Origin: Gibbula magus
Lineage: Eukaryota > Mollusca > Gastropoda > Trochida > Trochidae
Assembly (NCBI GenBank): GCA_936450465.1
Contig: OW388296.1
Location: 11,591,867-11,655,866, forward strand
Reading direction: 5' to 3'
DNA length: 64,000 nucleotides
Position 1 is the first letter of the stretch. Every line of letters begins with the position of its first letter. This document shows positions 1 through 9,530 of this stretch, one piece after another. A program made the position numbers and the translations under genes. The notes under the pieces were generated by a model. The model searched no databases and was not told where the DNA came from. It saw nothing but the letters and a program-made list of their open reading frames with translations.

Positions 1-1959
1 TGTGCGGGACCTAACGTTTTGCTGGCATAAGCTAACACTTTTTCTGACCCATTTTGCATTTGCGAGAGAACAGCTCCCATACCGTATGCACTAGCATCCG
101 TATCCAAAATGAACAAGCCTTCTTCTTGAGGAAATGACAATACTGGTGAATCTATCAGACACTGCTTTAACCGGCTAAATGCGCTATCACACTGCTCTGT
201 CCACACAAAAGGAACACCTTTCCGTGTGAGCCGATTCAAAGGAAAAGCTATCTGGGAAAAATCCGAAATGAAGTGCCTGTAGTATCCCACTAGTCCGAGA
301 AAACTACGAACCTCAGTACGACTTTCAGGAATTGGCCAAGCTTTGACAGAACTGATCTTATCAGGATTACACTTAATTCCTTCTACTGAGACTATGTGAC
401 CTAGATAAGCAACTTCCGTTTGAAAGAGTGTCATAAGCAACTTCCGTTTGAAAGAGTGTACACTTTTTAGGTTTCAACTTCAGGTTTGCATGACGTAACT
501 GTGTAAAGACCATCCTCAGATTTATTAATGCCTCGCCGAAATCTGGCCCAAAGACGATGACATCATCAAGATAACACAGACATTTCTTCCACCTGAGTTT
601 ACCAAGGACTTTATCCATTAGCCTTTCAAATGTAGCTGGTGCATTAGTTAAACCGAACGGCATAACTTTGAAATGGTACAGCCCAACATGCGTAGCAAAC
701 GCAGTTTTATGCTTATCTCTTGGATCCATCTTAACCTGCCAATAACCGCTAGCCAAATCAAGAGTACTAAACCATTTTGACCCTCCCAAAGTCTCAAGAG
801 TCTCATCGATACGAGGTAGCGGATACGCATCCCGAGTACAAACAGAGTTGAGTTTTCTAAAGTCAACACAGAACCTACAACTACCATCCTTCTTAGTCAC
901 TAAGCAAACTGGAGCTGACCAAGGACTGTCACTAGGTTCAATGACACCATGTTCTAACATTTTGTCAACTTCATCCTCTATCACCTGTTTTCTACTCAAA
1001 GGCACTCTCCTAGCAGGAAGCTTAATGGGGACTGCCCCAGAAGTGTCTATCTTATGAGTCTCCACACTAGTCTGTCCTAACTTCCCATCTTCACCAACAA
1101 AAATATCCTCAAACTCAGAAACTAAGTGAGTCAAAGCCTGCTTCTGTTCAACCGAGAGCTTGTCTGAACTATTGTCAATCAAAGGCTGCAAGTGAGGAGG
1201 AAGCTCCTCTTTAACTTGTTCCAGCTTCTGATCTTGACACTCAACCACCTGATCAATAGCACTGACTGTACCAACTAATGATGAGCTGTTTAATGATACA
1301 CCCTTGTTACTGAGATTCAAAACTGAAACCACAACCGTATCCTTAGGCCTGACTAAACTTCTAGCCACAAAAAGACCTCTACTCCGCAACTGGTTATTCG
1401 GTTCAATCAAACCATGCTCATGTGAAAAGGGACCTACCACCTTACACTCAATAAACTTTTCTGTACCTTCAGGAACAACAACTCTGTCCATTACTAGTAT
1501 ACGAGAACAGTTGTACGTTTTCTGTTTGTACAGCTTAAGCTTGCCCTGTGAAGTACTAAGTACCTTCCTTCTGATTTTGATCTCACAATCATACCTGTCT
1601 AAGAAATCCATACCAACGATACTGCTCAAATGCCCTAGGTCTGCAACCACAAACTCTTGCACAAACAGCGCACTACCAACAGTAAATTCAAATGTTGCAC
1701 AGCCATACACATCAACAGGAGTACCGTTAGCTGTGAAAATTTCCCTATCGACATCAATCAAAATAGAATCACTGAGACCCAACTTCAGAAAATCATTGTA
1801 TGACAGTACTGAAACAGGAGAACCCGTATCGACCAGCACTGTACATACATCTGACATAAACTTAACATCCAGAAAAAGACAAGTTTTACCACTAGTACTA
1901 GCACGTAATACAACTGGCTCTCGTACACTAGGATGACTATCATCACCATGTGATAACAC
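1..1959 (-). pseudogene. pol: Ty3/gypsy Pol fragment (protease-RT, broken)
   Basis: This is the Pol region of an LTR retrotransposon, read from 1959 down to the window edge. The aspartic protease motif DTG lies at residues 44-46 of the open frame, followed by the flap and then reverse transcriptase with LDLASGYWQV, LPFG-type MPFGLTNAP and the catalytic YLDD at about residues 463-466. The domain order protease-RT is that of Ty3/gypsy. The frame has no ATG and stays open upstream to the gag stop, as expected for a product made by frameshifting. The frame is broken near 432 by a 28-bp tandem duplication; RT thumb and RNase H coding continues in another frame from about 404 to 1 and runs off the window. 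Integrase and the 3' LTR are not visible. Family assignment is firm; this copy cannot make intact Pol unless the duplication is an assembly artefact. Confidence 0.9.
405..459 (-). repeat. 28-bp tandem duplication breaking RT frame
   Basis: The 27 bases at 405-431 recur exactly at 433-459, a period of 28. Because 28 is not a multiple of three, the RT frame shifts here. The coding after the second copy matches RT thumb/RNase H in a different frame, so the duplication is the lesion itself and not a distant frame change. Confidence 0.9.
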
Positions 1960-2007
1960 CTTCCCTACAGTACAACTCTCAGTTGGCCTATCAACTTGCT
2001 CTATATT

Positions 2008-2049
2008 GGCTGAAATCTCGGCCTCGATCCCAGCCTGACCTATTTTCCC
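2008..2049 (-). promoter_or_regulatory. -1 ribosomal frameshift signal at gag-pol junction
   Basis: On the minus strand the gag frame ends G GGA AAA TAG. The heptamer GGGAAAA (2049-2043) fits the X XXY YYZ rule in the gag reading frame and directly precedes the gag stop (2042-2040). After a 7-base spacer (2042-2036) comes a hairpin: arm 2035-2026 pairs with 2017-2008 over 10 bp, including two G-U pairs, with an 8-base loop. The pol frame is exactly -1 relative to gag and is open across the junction. All three standard parts of a -1 frameshift signal are therefore present with usual spacing. Function is inferred. Confidence 0.85.
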
Positions 2050-2816
2050 TCATTAGCCCTAGCCTTAGCCTTAGCTGAAACTGGCAAACCTAACTTAGCC
2101 AAATGTGGACATTTATCCCTCATATGCCCAGGGTCCTGACAAACAAAGCACCTAACTGTTCTAGGCCTCTGTAATGTTTTTGCAAACCTTTCTAGTTTTT
2201 CATCAATCAACTTGCTAACAGCATCTAAAGTCAAACCCTCATTCGACACTGGCCCAGAAACCATAGCAACACGATCACATGTTTCAGGCTTTTTGGTTCT
2301 ATGTCCCTCAACTGCTTCAAATTCAACACCATGAGCAATAGCTTCCTCTAACGTTTGGGGATGTGAAAAAGTAATGTGCTTTTTCATATTGAAATTCGAT
2401 AAGCCTGTAAGAAACTGATCTATGACATGTGGCTCAAGAGAAACAAAGGTGGCTTCTGGAAATGCCAGAAGTGCCAATCTTCGCAACTGATAGCCATAAT
2501 CAGAAACTGACTCTTCTTTCCCCTGTCTACGATTTCTAAACTCTGAACGGAAAGCTACACCTCGTTCTTTAGGGCTAAACCTCTGGGTAAGTACACTTTT
2601 AACTGCACTGTAGTCACTCAACTGTAGTACCGTAAGGTTGCTAAGAAGTTTTTGAGCAGTACCTCGTAAGCACATAGTTAATTGCTGTGCCTTTTCACCA
2701 TTAGACCAACCATTCCATGAAGCAACTTGTTCGAAATGAACGAGAAAGTCCTGCCATTCACAACTTCTACCATCAAAGAAATCTGGTCTAACTTCACGAC
2801 GTGTAGGTTTCAACAT
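2040..2816 (-). CDS. gag: Ty3/gypsy Gag (capsid and zinc knuckle)
   Basis: This 258-residue frame encodes Gag, the structural particle protein of the retrotransposon. Residues of about 10-160 have the retrotransposon Gag/capsid-like pattern (WQDFLVHFEQVA, LRGTAQKLL, FSPKERG, RRLALLAFPE). A single CCHC zinc knuckle, CFVCQDPGHMRDKC, sits at residues 223-236 with C-x2-C-x4-H-x4-C spacing for RNA packaging. It ends in a TAG placed right after a slippery heptamer, so Pol is expected as a minor Gag-Pol fusion. The ATG at 2816 may not be the true start: an N-terminal frame at 2810-3304 lies in the next frame and overlaps it, and a single-base difference in a T7 run would fuse the two. Confidence 0.85.
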   Translation of the reverse strand: MLKPTRREVRPDFFDGRSCEWQDFLVHFEQVASWNGWSNGEKAQQLTMCLRGTAQKLLSNLTVLQLSDYSAVKSVLTQRFSPKERGVAFRSEFRNRRQGKEESVSDYGYQLRRLALLAFPEATFVSLEPHVIDQFLTGLSNFNMKKHITFSHPQTLEEAIAHGVEFEAVEGHRTKKPETCDRVAMVSGPVSNEGLTLDAVSKLIDEKLERFAKTLQRPRTVRCFVCQDPGHMRDKCPHLAKLGLPVSAKAKARANEGK

Positions 2817-3304
2817 GGGAGGGAAAAAAATGAGCTACCGTAGTCACTCTGATAAACCATATCCCCTGTCAAGTTAGAATCTAAGAAAGAAGTATTACCT
2901 GACTGACCAGGAACCAACCCTGCTACCGAAGATGTCCTATGATTCTGTTTAAGGAAATCATTCTGCCTGTCGTATTCCGTATTCGGAACACCGAAATGTA
3001 CAGAACGACTATCCTGTCTTGCACTTCTACCAAAAGCAGACCCATGAGGTAAATTATAACCTGGTTCATCTACAGACTGAGAAATACCCACTCTCCTAGT
3101 ATTAATGTTTTGTGAACTAACACTTGGAAAAATACCAGAAGAAGCAATGTTATCACGTGACTGATGGACATAAGGTGTAGAAGCTACGAACCCTGGTTGA
3201 CCTGAATCTGACAAATCAATAAGAGCGTCATCCAGAGTATCTGGAATAAACTCTCCCGGATCACGTGAGACGCTAAACAAATCCTGTGTCTGTTCAGATG
3301 CCAT
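2810..3304 (-). CDS. Gag N-terminal segment, separate frame
   Basis: This frame starts at the ATG at 3304-3302 (MASEQTQDL) and gives about 164 residues rich in Ser, Asp, Gln and Asn, with no recognised fold. It is the first ORF after the primer-binding site, so it is the likely N-terminal part of Gag. It ends at a TGA (2812-2810) just after a run of seven T on the minus strand (A7 at 2824-2830). The main gag frame overlaps it in the -1 frame and has a stop just upstream of the run. The split may be a homopolymer indel in this copy or a sequencing error; a second programmed shift is less likely because the run does not fit the canonical heptamer. Confidence 0.6.
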   Translation of the reverse strand: MASEQTQDLFSVSRDPGEFIPDTLDDALIDLSDSGQPGFVASTPYVHQSRDNIASSGIFPSVSSQNINTRRVGISQSVDEPGYNLPHGSAFGRSARQDSRSVHFGVPNTEYDRQNDFLKQNHRTSSVAGLVPGQSGNTSFLDSNLTGDMVYQSDYGSSFFSLPC

Positions 3305-3512
3305 AATGTTTGACAAAAGATGTTGAAAGACAAGAAACCTTAATAAAGTCAAAGAACCAATTAATCAGTTTCAACAGGACACACCTGTATAATGAAACAG
3401 ATTTAACCTTCAAAATTTCACTAAATTCTACATTTTATTTATCCTTGTTTCTAAATGCTAATAGTTACATATTCTGACAAGAAATCTAGAAGTATCATTA
3501 AGTAATTGACAA

Positions 3513-3530
3513 ATCCGGGTCACGGCACCA
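3513..3530 (-). promoter_or_regulatory. Primer-binding site, tRNA-His
   Basis: On the minus strand the 18 bases starting TGGTGCCGTGACCC are complementary to the 3' end of an animal tRNA-His(GTG), whose acceptor arm ends GTCACGGCA plus CCA. It starts four bases after the presumed LTR end (...TTACA), as for a minus-strand DNA primer site. Identification of tRNA-His is from remembered tRNA sequences. Confidence 0.8.
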
Positions 3531-3534
3531 AATC

Positions 3535-4300
3535 TGTAATAGGCGTGCCCTCTGATGGGCAGCCCAGTGACAGTAGCTAATTAGATTGTACCTTGGTGTT
3601 ACTCTGTTACATGTTTTATTTGTAGACTTTGCGTTGTGTGATTTTATTGTGTGATGGTAAATTGTAGAAAAACGATGAAACAGTGCACAATCCCTTCAGT
3701 TCAATGGCATTTGTCAATCCTTTCAACCAAGTAAGAACTCAAAGCAGAAATGTGAATAATAACGTTTTATTACTGTAAGAAACAAGGAAATGTCGGAAAT
3801 AAATAAAATCAACAAAAGTAAAGCACTCGCTCACAGAAACCTTTCTAACCACTACACTAACGATCCTATTTCATTCCTACCACTAATTTCTCCCCCTTCC
3901 CACTACCTACGTAACAAATAACCTAACTCCCAAATGTACTGTTGACCTCGTTGAACTCTCACCCCTGAAACTACCGTCTATTGTCCCTACATCTATTTAC
4001 CCCTAACTAACATAACGTATATACTCTAATTACTTGTAATGATCTATCGGAAAACGCCAGAGAGATATCCCCCGTAAGCGGCAGTGGAACTTACTTAGCA
4101 GGCTGCTGCGTCAGTAAGACAACGATTGATAGAGCAACCAGGCCTTTTATACCCATGAGCTAACTCCTGATTGGCTAGCGACAGATTCACTGCAGCACTA
4201 GTCTAACTTCCGGTTCCGCCTCACAACAAACATGGCGGACACCTAGCCGATAAACAGTACTCTAGCACTACCAACGGAGGAAATTCCAAAGGAATTTTAC
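3535..4300 (-). mobile_element. 5' LTR of the gypsy element (outer end unresolved)
   Basis: The inner LTR boundary is at 3535, where the minus strand ends ...ACA just before the primer-binding site; on the plus strand the LTR begins TG. It contains a TATA box, two AATAAA signals on the minus strand (3771-3766 and 3620-3615) and no coding. The outer TG boundary cannot be fixed because the partner LTR is outside the window; it lies beyond about 4200, and a TTACA at 4665-4669 is one candidate. Confidence 0.6.
4145..4151 (-). promoter_or_regulatory. LTR TATA box
   Basis: The minus strand reads GGGTATAAAAGGCC, a strong TATA box in a GC-flanked context. Transcription of the gypsy RNA would start roughly 25-30 bases downstream, near 4115-4120, placing the R/U5 region between there and 3535. 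Confidence 0.7.
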
Positions 4301-5324
4301 TGCCAAATGTAAGTACAAATAGGTTAATAACTACAAGGAAGCTGCATCAATAGAATCCCCACTTAAATCGCAAAAACACGCTAATAAGCCACCCGATAAT
4401 CCCCTTTATCGACATGTTTACTTTACCGGCAAAATACGTGAAAAGCCACCCAACCTCCCGATAACTAAATAATAATGACCCACTATGCTAAGTAACTAAT
4501 TTATACCGCCCATTAACCCACTTATGAATAATAATTACCCTGATTTCCCACAGGTGAAAGAGATACTTGCTGACTTGAAGAACATGGCTGCCACTTCACT
4601 GACGCCAATACCTACCCTGTTCGACTGCATGTTCCAGTGCTTTATATTATGTTGTCTAATTGTTACAATATTTGAGAATATATATATATATATCTACACT
4701 CTAAATCTCCTTCGTTTCTTTTCCATTCCGATATTTATATGTAACCTTAATCCTTATGCAGACACAAGCCACCCATTGTTGTCACTAATTAGTCTCAGGC
4801 CAAACTTCGCGTGAAGGTGACTGTAATGTTGCTTTACCGACCAAACTGTCGACTTGATGCTACCCGGTGTCTGTTACGTATATATTCTAAAGTTACAAAG
4901 AACATGTTCATAACTGTGATTTGTTTTTACGTGCGAAAATACCACATATTCACAATACTCAACTTACATATTCATCCCAAATCGCCAAATATGTACTTGC
5001 TTCAAATGAAAGGAGAGCAATAGCCTTATAGATGTTCAGAAAACGAAATTACACATCAAATTTACATGTATAGATTTTATATTGTCTATTTAACATTACA
5101 AATCCAAGATATATTTTGTGTCTGTTGTAGATCAGTTTCGGATATTACGTTTGACTAATTGACGCGCATCAGCCGTGGACCATTGTCAGGTTTGTCCAAT
5201 CCGATGAATTCAATGCACAAATTCAAAATTTCCATGAGCTATGTTTTTATGACTCATGTTTATAAAAGATATTGAGTAATAAATCCCTAGTATATACCAT
5301 TTTATATTCACTTAATTCTGGATG
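4301..5324. other. Intergenic, no gene recognised
   Basis: Short open frames at 4524-4814 and 4811-5023 are of low complexity and show no motif. The part 5025-5190 is a member of a dispersed repeat also seen near 36190-36420 and, inverted, near 40550-40700; the shared core is 'attacgtttgactaattg' or close variants. A microsatellite-like (TA)n run lies at 4679-4692. Confidence 0.5.
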
Positions 5325-6626
5325 TTAGGTCTGGGCATCCTCTATATCCATCACAGAGGTGATTTTTGGAAGAGTATTGTTAAACTTCTGTAGAAGTTGC
5401 TGAGCCTTATTCAAAGCATCTTGTGGACTTGAAGCAGTAAGTATGGAGTGACCTTCCAAACCTTTGGTCCAGGTGTTATGGTATGCTGACAACTTTTTGT
5501 CCGAAGTGTCCAGTAAAACATGGGGAATATGCAGCAGGGTGGACATGATGTGTCCGTGCAAGCGGTCAGTGATGACCACCCTACCTCTCTGAAGAAAGAT
5601 GAATCCCATTGAGGAAGCCAGGTTTATCTTCTCCATTGTGTTTTCATTTCTGGTTGGCATCCACGAGATCCAGTCTCCAGATTTTACTGTCATTCCGTGG
5701 GTATTGAGGTTATTGTAGGAGTAGGGTGAACTTTCAACGTCTGCTCTTTTAATCCATAGCACGTCATAATGAGGTCGAAGAGATCTTGGAACAGTTCCTA
5801 TCTGGAAAGCAATATCTGGAGCTAAGATGTGATTATTTTTCGGTAGGTGTTTCAGAGCCCTTCTAAGCGACTGCTTATCCCGAACAAGAAACGTCACATT
5901 CGGGTACTTGGCGTATATAGCTTTATACTTATCTGCTGTCGGTTGATTTCGAAGCCAGATGCTTTGAGGAAAGACGATTATTTTGAAATCGCTGAATGCT
6001 TTGAACACATAGGATCTTATGAGGTCATGGAAATCATATGACAGGATATTGCCGCCACCATGGCAAAGAACTACAACTTTATCCCTTCCATGATGCAAGG
6101 CTTTCTTTCGGGCCTTTTCCATCGCATCCGGGCCACATTTCTCAGTGCCGCAATAAAATATCACCTTCTTCTTCATCCTGCTTGCAAATAATATCTCTCC
6201 AACACCAATTGCCGAGTCTCCTTTATTCTCATGGGTTGCTAGATCTGTAAAAATGACGTACGGATATTGACCAATCAATTTGTTGAACAACCGGAAGTGA
6301 ATGTTTTGAGATTCGTTTATAACTTCCTGTATCTTTTTCATGTTCAAAATGTTTGTGTTTGTGTCGAATGGGAATCCAGGTACAGAGTTATCTGTTGTAA
6401 TAGGTCTCTGTACATCTTTAATTCCAGTTGGTGCAAAGTCCATTACGTCTGCTGTTTTAGGAATAAGATCTTCGAAGTCAGTTTTCATGATGTTCTTGGA
6501 CACCCTTATGTAATTTCTCAAGTCCTTCCAAGAGGCTAATCCTTCCGGAGATTCATATGCAACAAACACTGTCATTACAATAATTCCTGCGACTATCAAG
6601 ACATATATTCTTTGAGCGAACTTCAT
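5325..6626 (-). CDS. Polysaccharide pyruvyl transferase-like type II membrane protein
   Basis: This intact 433-residue frame has a short cytosolic N-terminus, one hydrophobic anchor at about residues 7-24 and a lumenal domain, the layout of a Golgi enzyme. The domain matches the polysaccharide pyruvyl transferase family: NKGDSAI (134-140), CHGGGN (188-193), FPQSI (219-223), a VRD-x-S segment (248-253) and DRLHGHI (354-360), in the order seen in bacterial exopolysaccharide enzymes. Known members use phosphoenolpyruvate to put a ketal-linked pyruvate on a sugar; the acceptor here is unknown. The coding part is a single exon. The ATG at 6626 is chosen because the anchor follows directly and a splice acceptor lies just upstream at 6641-6642. 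An intronless coding exon and bacterial-like domain suggest old horizontal transfer or retroposition, which is inference. Confidence 0.85.
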   Translation of the reverse strand: MKFAQRIYVLIVAGIIVMTVFVAYESPEGLASWKDLRNYIRVSKNIMKTDFEDLIPKTADVMDFAPTGIKDVQRPITTDNSVPGFPFDTNTNILNMKKIQEVINESQNIHFRLFNKLIGQYPYVIFTDLATHENKGDSAIGVGEILFASRMKKKVIFYCGTEKCGPDAMEKARKKALHHGRDKVVVLCHGGGNILSYDFHDLIRSYVFKAFSDFKIIVFPQSIWLRNQPTADKYKAIYAKYPNVTFLVRDKQSLRRALKHLPKNNHILAPDIAFQIGTVPRSLRPHYDVLWIKRADVESSPYSYNNLNTHGMTVKSGDWISWMPTRNENTMEKINLASSMGFIFLQRGRVVITDRLHGHIMSTLLHIPHVLLDTSDKKLSAYHNTWTKGLEGHSILTASSPQDALNKAQQLLQKFNNTLPKITSVMDIEDAQT

Positions 6627-6642
6627 TTGCGATGACGTACCT
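6627..6642 (-). other. 5'-UTR splice acceptor of the pyruvyl-transferase-like gene
   Basis: On the minus strand a T-rich tract ends CAATTGCAG at 6641, followed by 14 bases of 5' UTR and then the ATG at 6626. This implies an upstream non-coding exon that I could not locate. Confidence 0.55.
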
Positions 6643-8085
6643 GCAATTGAAAAAAATGTAAGGTTTAAAGTTCAACTGTAATGCATTTTTGTAAAGAATG
6701 GCAGATTATGTGCATTATATATCGAAATCAAATGAACAAACAATCGAGACATTTGCAATTTATTATTAATACAACGTTAATAACCCGGTTTAAGTAGAGT
6801 TGCAAATTTAGTTCGGCGAATGCCTGCCTGATTGGCCAACTGTTCGTATGTGATAGGGAGGCTGTGCGCCGTGCCACGTTAAATGCAACATTGTTAGTTG
6901 TAGTTTTTAGAACCTATGATGGGTGAATGTTTATGTAGTTTGCATTAATTATACTGTATTTTCTTGAATTTATACGACATTTTCAGAAAATAGGCGACAC
7001 TTTCTGAAATTAAGCGGATTTTGCAGAGGTGGTGGGGTTTTATCAAAGTTAAGTAGGGGGCACGTACATGTACACAAATTGTGCAAGGGTTTCCAAAAAG
7101 AGGGGATTTTGCAGAAATTAGGGGAGAGGGTCCAGAATTATAGTATCAACTTTATCAATTTGATAAACAATTGTGCCATAAGTTTACTTACATGAGTTCG
7201 TCGAAAATAATTGATAATTAATTTTACTTTCGTATTACATGGTAATGTATGGAGTCCTGCAAAATCGTGAATTTTAAGAATATGTACAATCTAGACTTTA
7301 ATTGATGTAAAAAGGACTTATGGTGGTGATAATGACAAGGTCTGGGCAACTAGCTAAACCATAACCTTACGTTCATCCTATGAAATTAATAGGTTGAAAA
7401 TAAGTAGCGTTTGATATATGTGTATATTATAATATGTATATTTAAGTATCACAAAAAGATTGCCTGAGCTCTAGCGTTTTCCATATGTTCAGATTTCTTT
7501 TTAAACAGTTGATATGGCTTTCATCTTTGAGAGTTTACAGATTACCTGAAAGAACGCACAGAGTTTCAGATAACCAAGCTTTTGACTTCACCCGATGTGA
7601 TACTTTGACAAAGTTCAGAAACCTAGACACGAGAGATTCGGTGTGAATGACTATGGCATGTTGCCGGTTTCGACTCCGTCACTTTCATCGCAACCAAGTC
7701 CACAAGTTAATAATATATTTCGTCAAATTATGAGGTTATATATGCACACCTCATTCCTTACACTGCCGATGAGTTAAGAATATATTTCGTCAAATCGTGG
7801 GTTTGTACAAGCATACAGGCATTTTGTAACGTTAAAATGGACAATCCGTAATGCAACATATATATATATCGTCGAATTCATGCTCAAACCGACACATTCT
7901 CGTTGTTACCCAGGAGTAAACTCACTTTCTATAAGAAGTTGCAGTAAAATCCCCATGATCGTTTTACCAAGGTGCTAGTTACTAGGGCAGACCAGGATGC
8001 ATAGGTTTTGAGGTTTTTAAATGAGTGAGGGATATTTCATAAAATTGTATATATGTTGTATAAATGTTTTGTGTACTTATATATG
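6643..8085. other. Non-coding interval
   Basis: No coding region is visible. A diverged short duplication is present: 'ttaataatatatttcgtcaa' near 7707 and a close variant near 7775, each followed by a similar T/G-rich stretch. The interval probably includes the first intron or promoter of the pyruvyl-transferase-like gene. Confidence 0.4.
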
Positions 8086-8305
8086 TTACGACGCCAGTTG
8101 TCATTAACGAAGTAAAATGTAATAACTGGGGTAAAAAAAAAATCAAAAACGCGCTAAAATGTAATACTGCGGTAAATTGTAATTAAAAAAAACGGTAAAA
8201 TGTAATAAACATTAGTGCGGTAAATTGTAATAGGGGCTGTGGTAAAATGTTCAGATCAAATATGCGGTTAATTGTGATACGATGTGCGGTTAATTGTAAT
8301 AACAT
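8086..8305 (+). repeat. Left inverted arm, iterated GCGGTAAAATGTAATA
   Basis: The motif recurs as gtaaaatgtaata, gctaaaatgtaata, gcggtaaattgtaat, cggtaaaatgtaata and gcggttaattgtaata, spaced 20-35 bases apart. Its reverse complement makes up the right arm at 11455-11675. Confidence 0.75.
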
Positions 8306-9282
8306 TAATGAAGAGGTTCTTGTTTATATAAACATAGTACATTTTGTTTGAATTTTACTGATAACAGTGTCAACTTTCTTATCAGACTGGGGGTGCATAT
8401 GTATAGATATAATCGTGTAGGGTGATTGTGAGTGACACTCTCCACATAAGACAAACTGATTATTTCGATGATTTGTTGACAAAATGTTTTGTTTGAGTGC
8501 GATTCTATATCAACGTTTTCTTTACGTTCCACACATATGTTTTCGGGAATGTTCAATATATTATGTTAACTCTATAACCAGTAATTGCGTTATTTCTGGT
8601 ATTAATTCAGTTTCACTTAATTTCTGATGTTACTCATTTGGTTAGCAATACGTTCATGTGTTTCTCACGTTTCATCAATTACTTCACAATTAAAAGGTAA
8701 ATCTGAATATCAAGATTCATCACAAGACGACCTATCACAATTGTACGTTGATAGTCGGCCAAAATAGCCTTGTTTTAATCATCATAATAAGCAGGTCAGA
8801 GTTATGCTTGGTAAACCAATCAGTATGAAAACATTACCATTTTTACCATGGAAAATAGAAATTATGACCTCATTAATAAACTAAAAAAAGATTGCTGTTT
8901 TGTATGATTGTCCTGATCTCATTTTACATCAGAATTAAAACTATTTACTGAAAAAATTTCTTATCCGAGAAAACCACATATGTAAGAAATAGTTGTAACA
9001 AATTCAGTAAATATGATTTAAAATTGTATTACCATTATCCTTATGATATGATACTTAATGCATATTGTTATCTTATCTTCTTTTAATGAACACCTTAAAG
9101 GTTTTTGAACACGTCAAATGATAGCTTCTAACAATTCCAAATCATAAGAAATGCAAGCCACGTCAAGCGTAAACAAACGTAGCATTGTTATAAATTTATT
9201 TCGGTTCATATTATCTGCAACAGGAGAAATTAATGTACTTTATTGGACAATTCTCTTGGATCACACCCTCAGAGTCAGTCAA

Positions 9283-9530
<248 letters not shown>

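Noticed and set aside
2824..2830. A second programmed frameshift in gag
   Set aside because: The T7 run lacks the X XXY YYZ phase and no downstream hairpin is evident; an indel is simpler.
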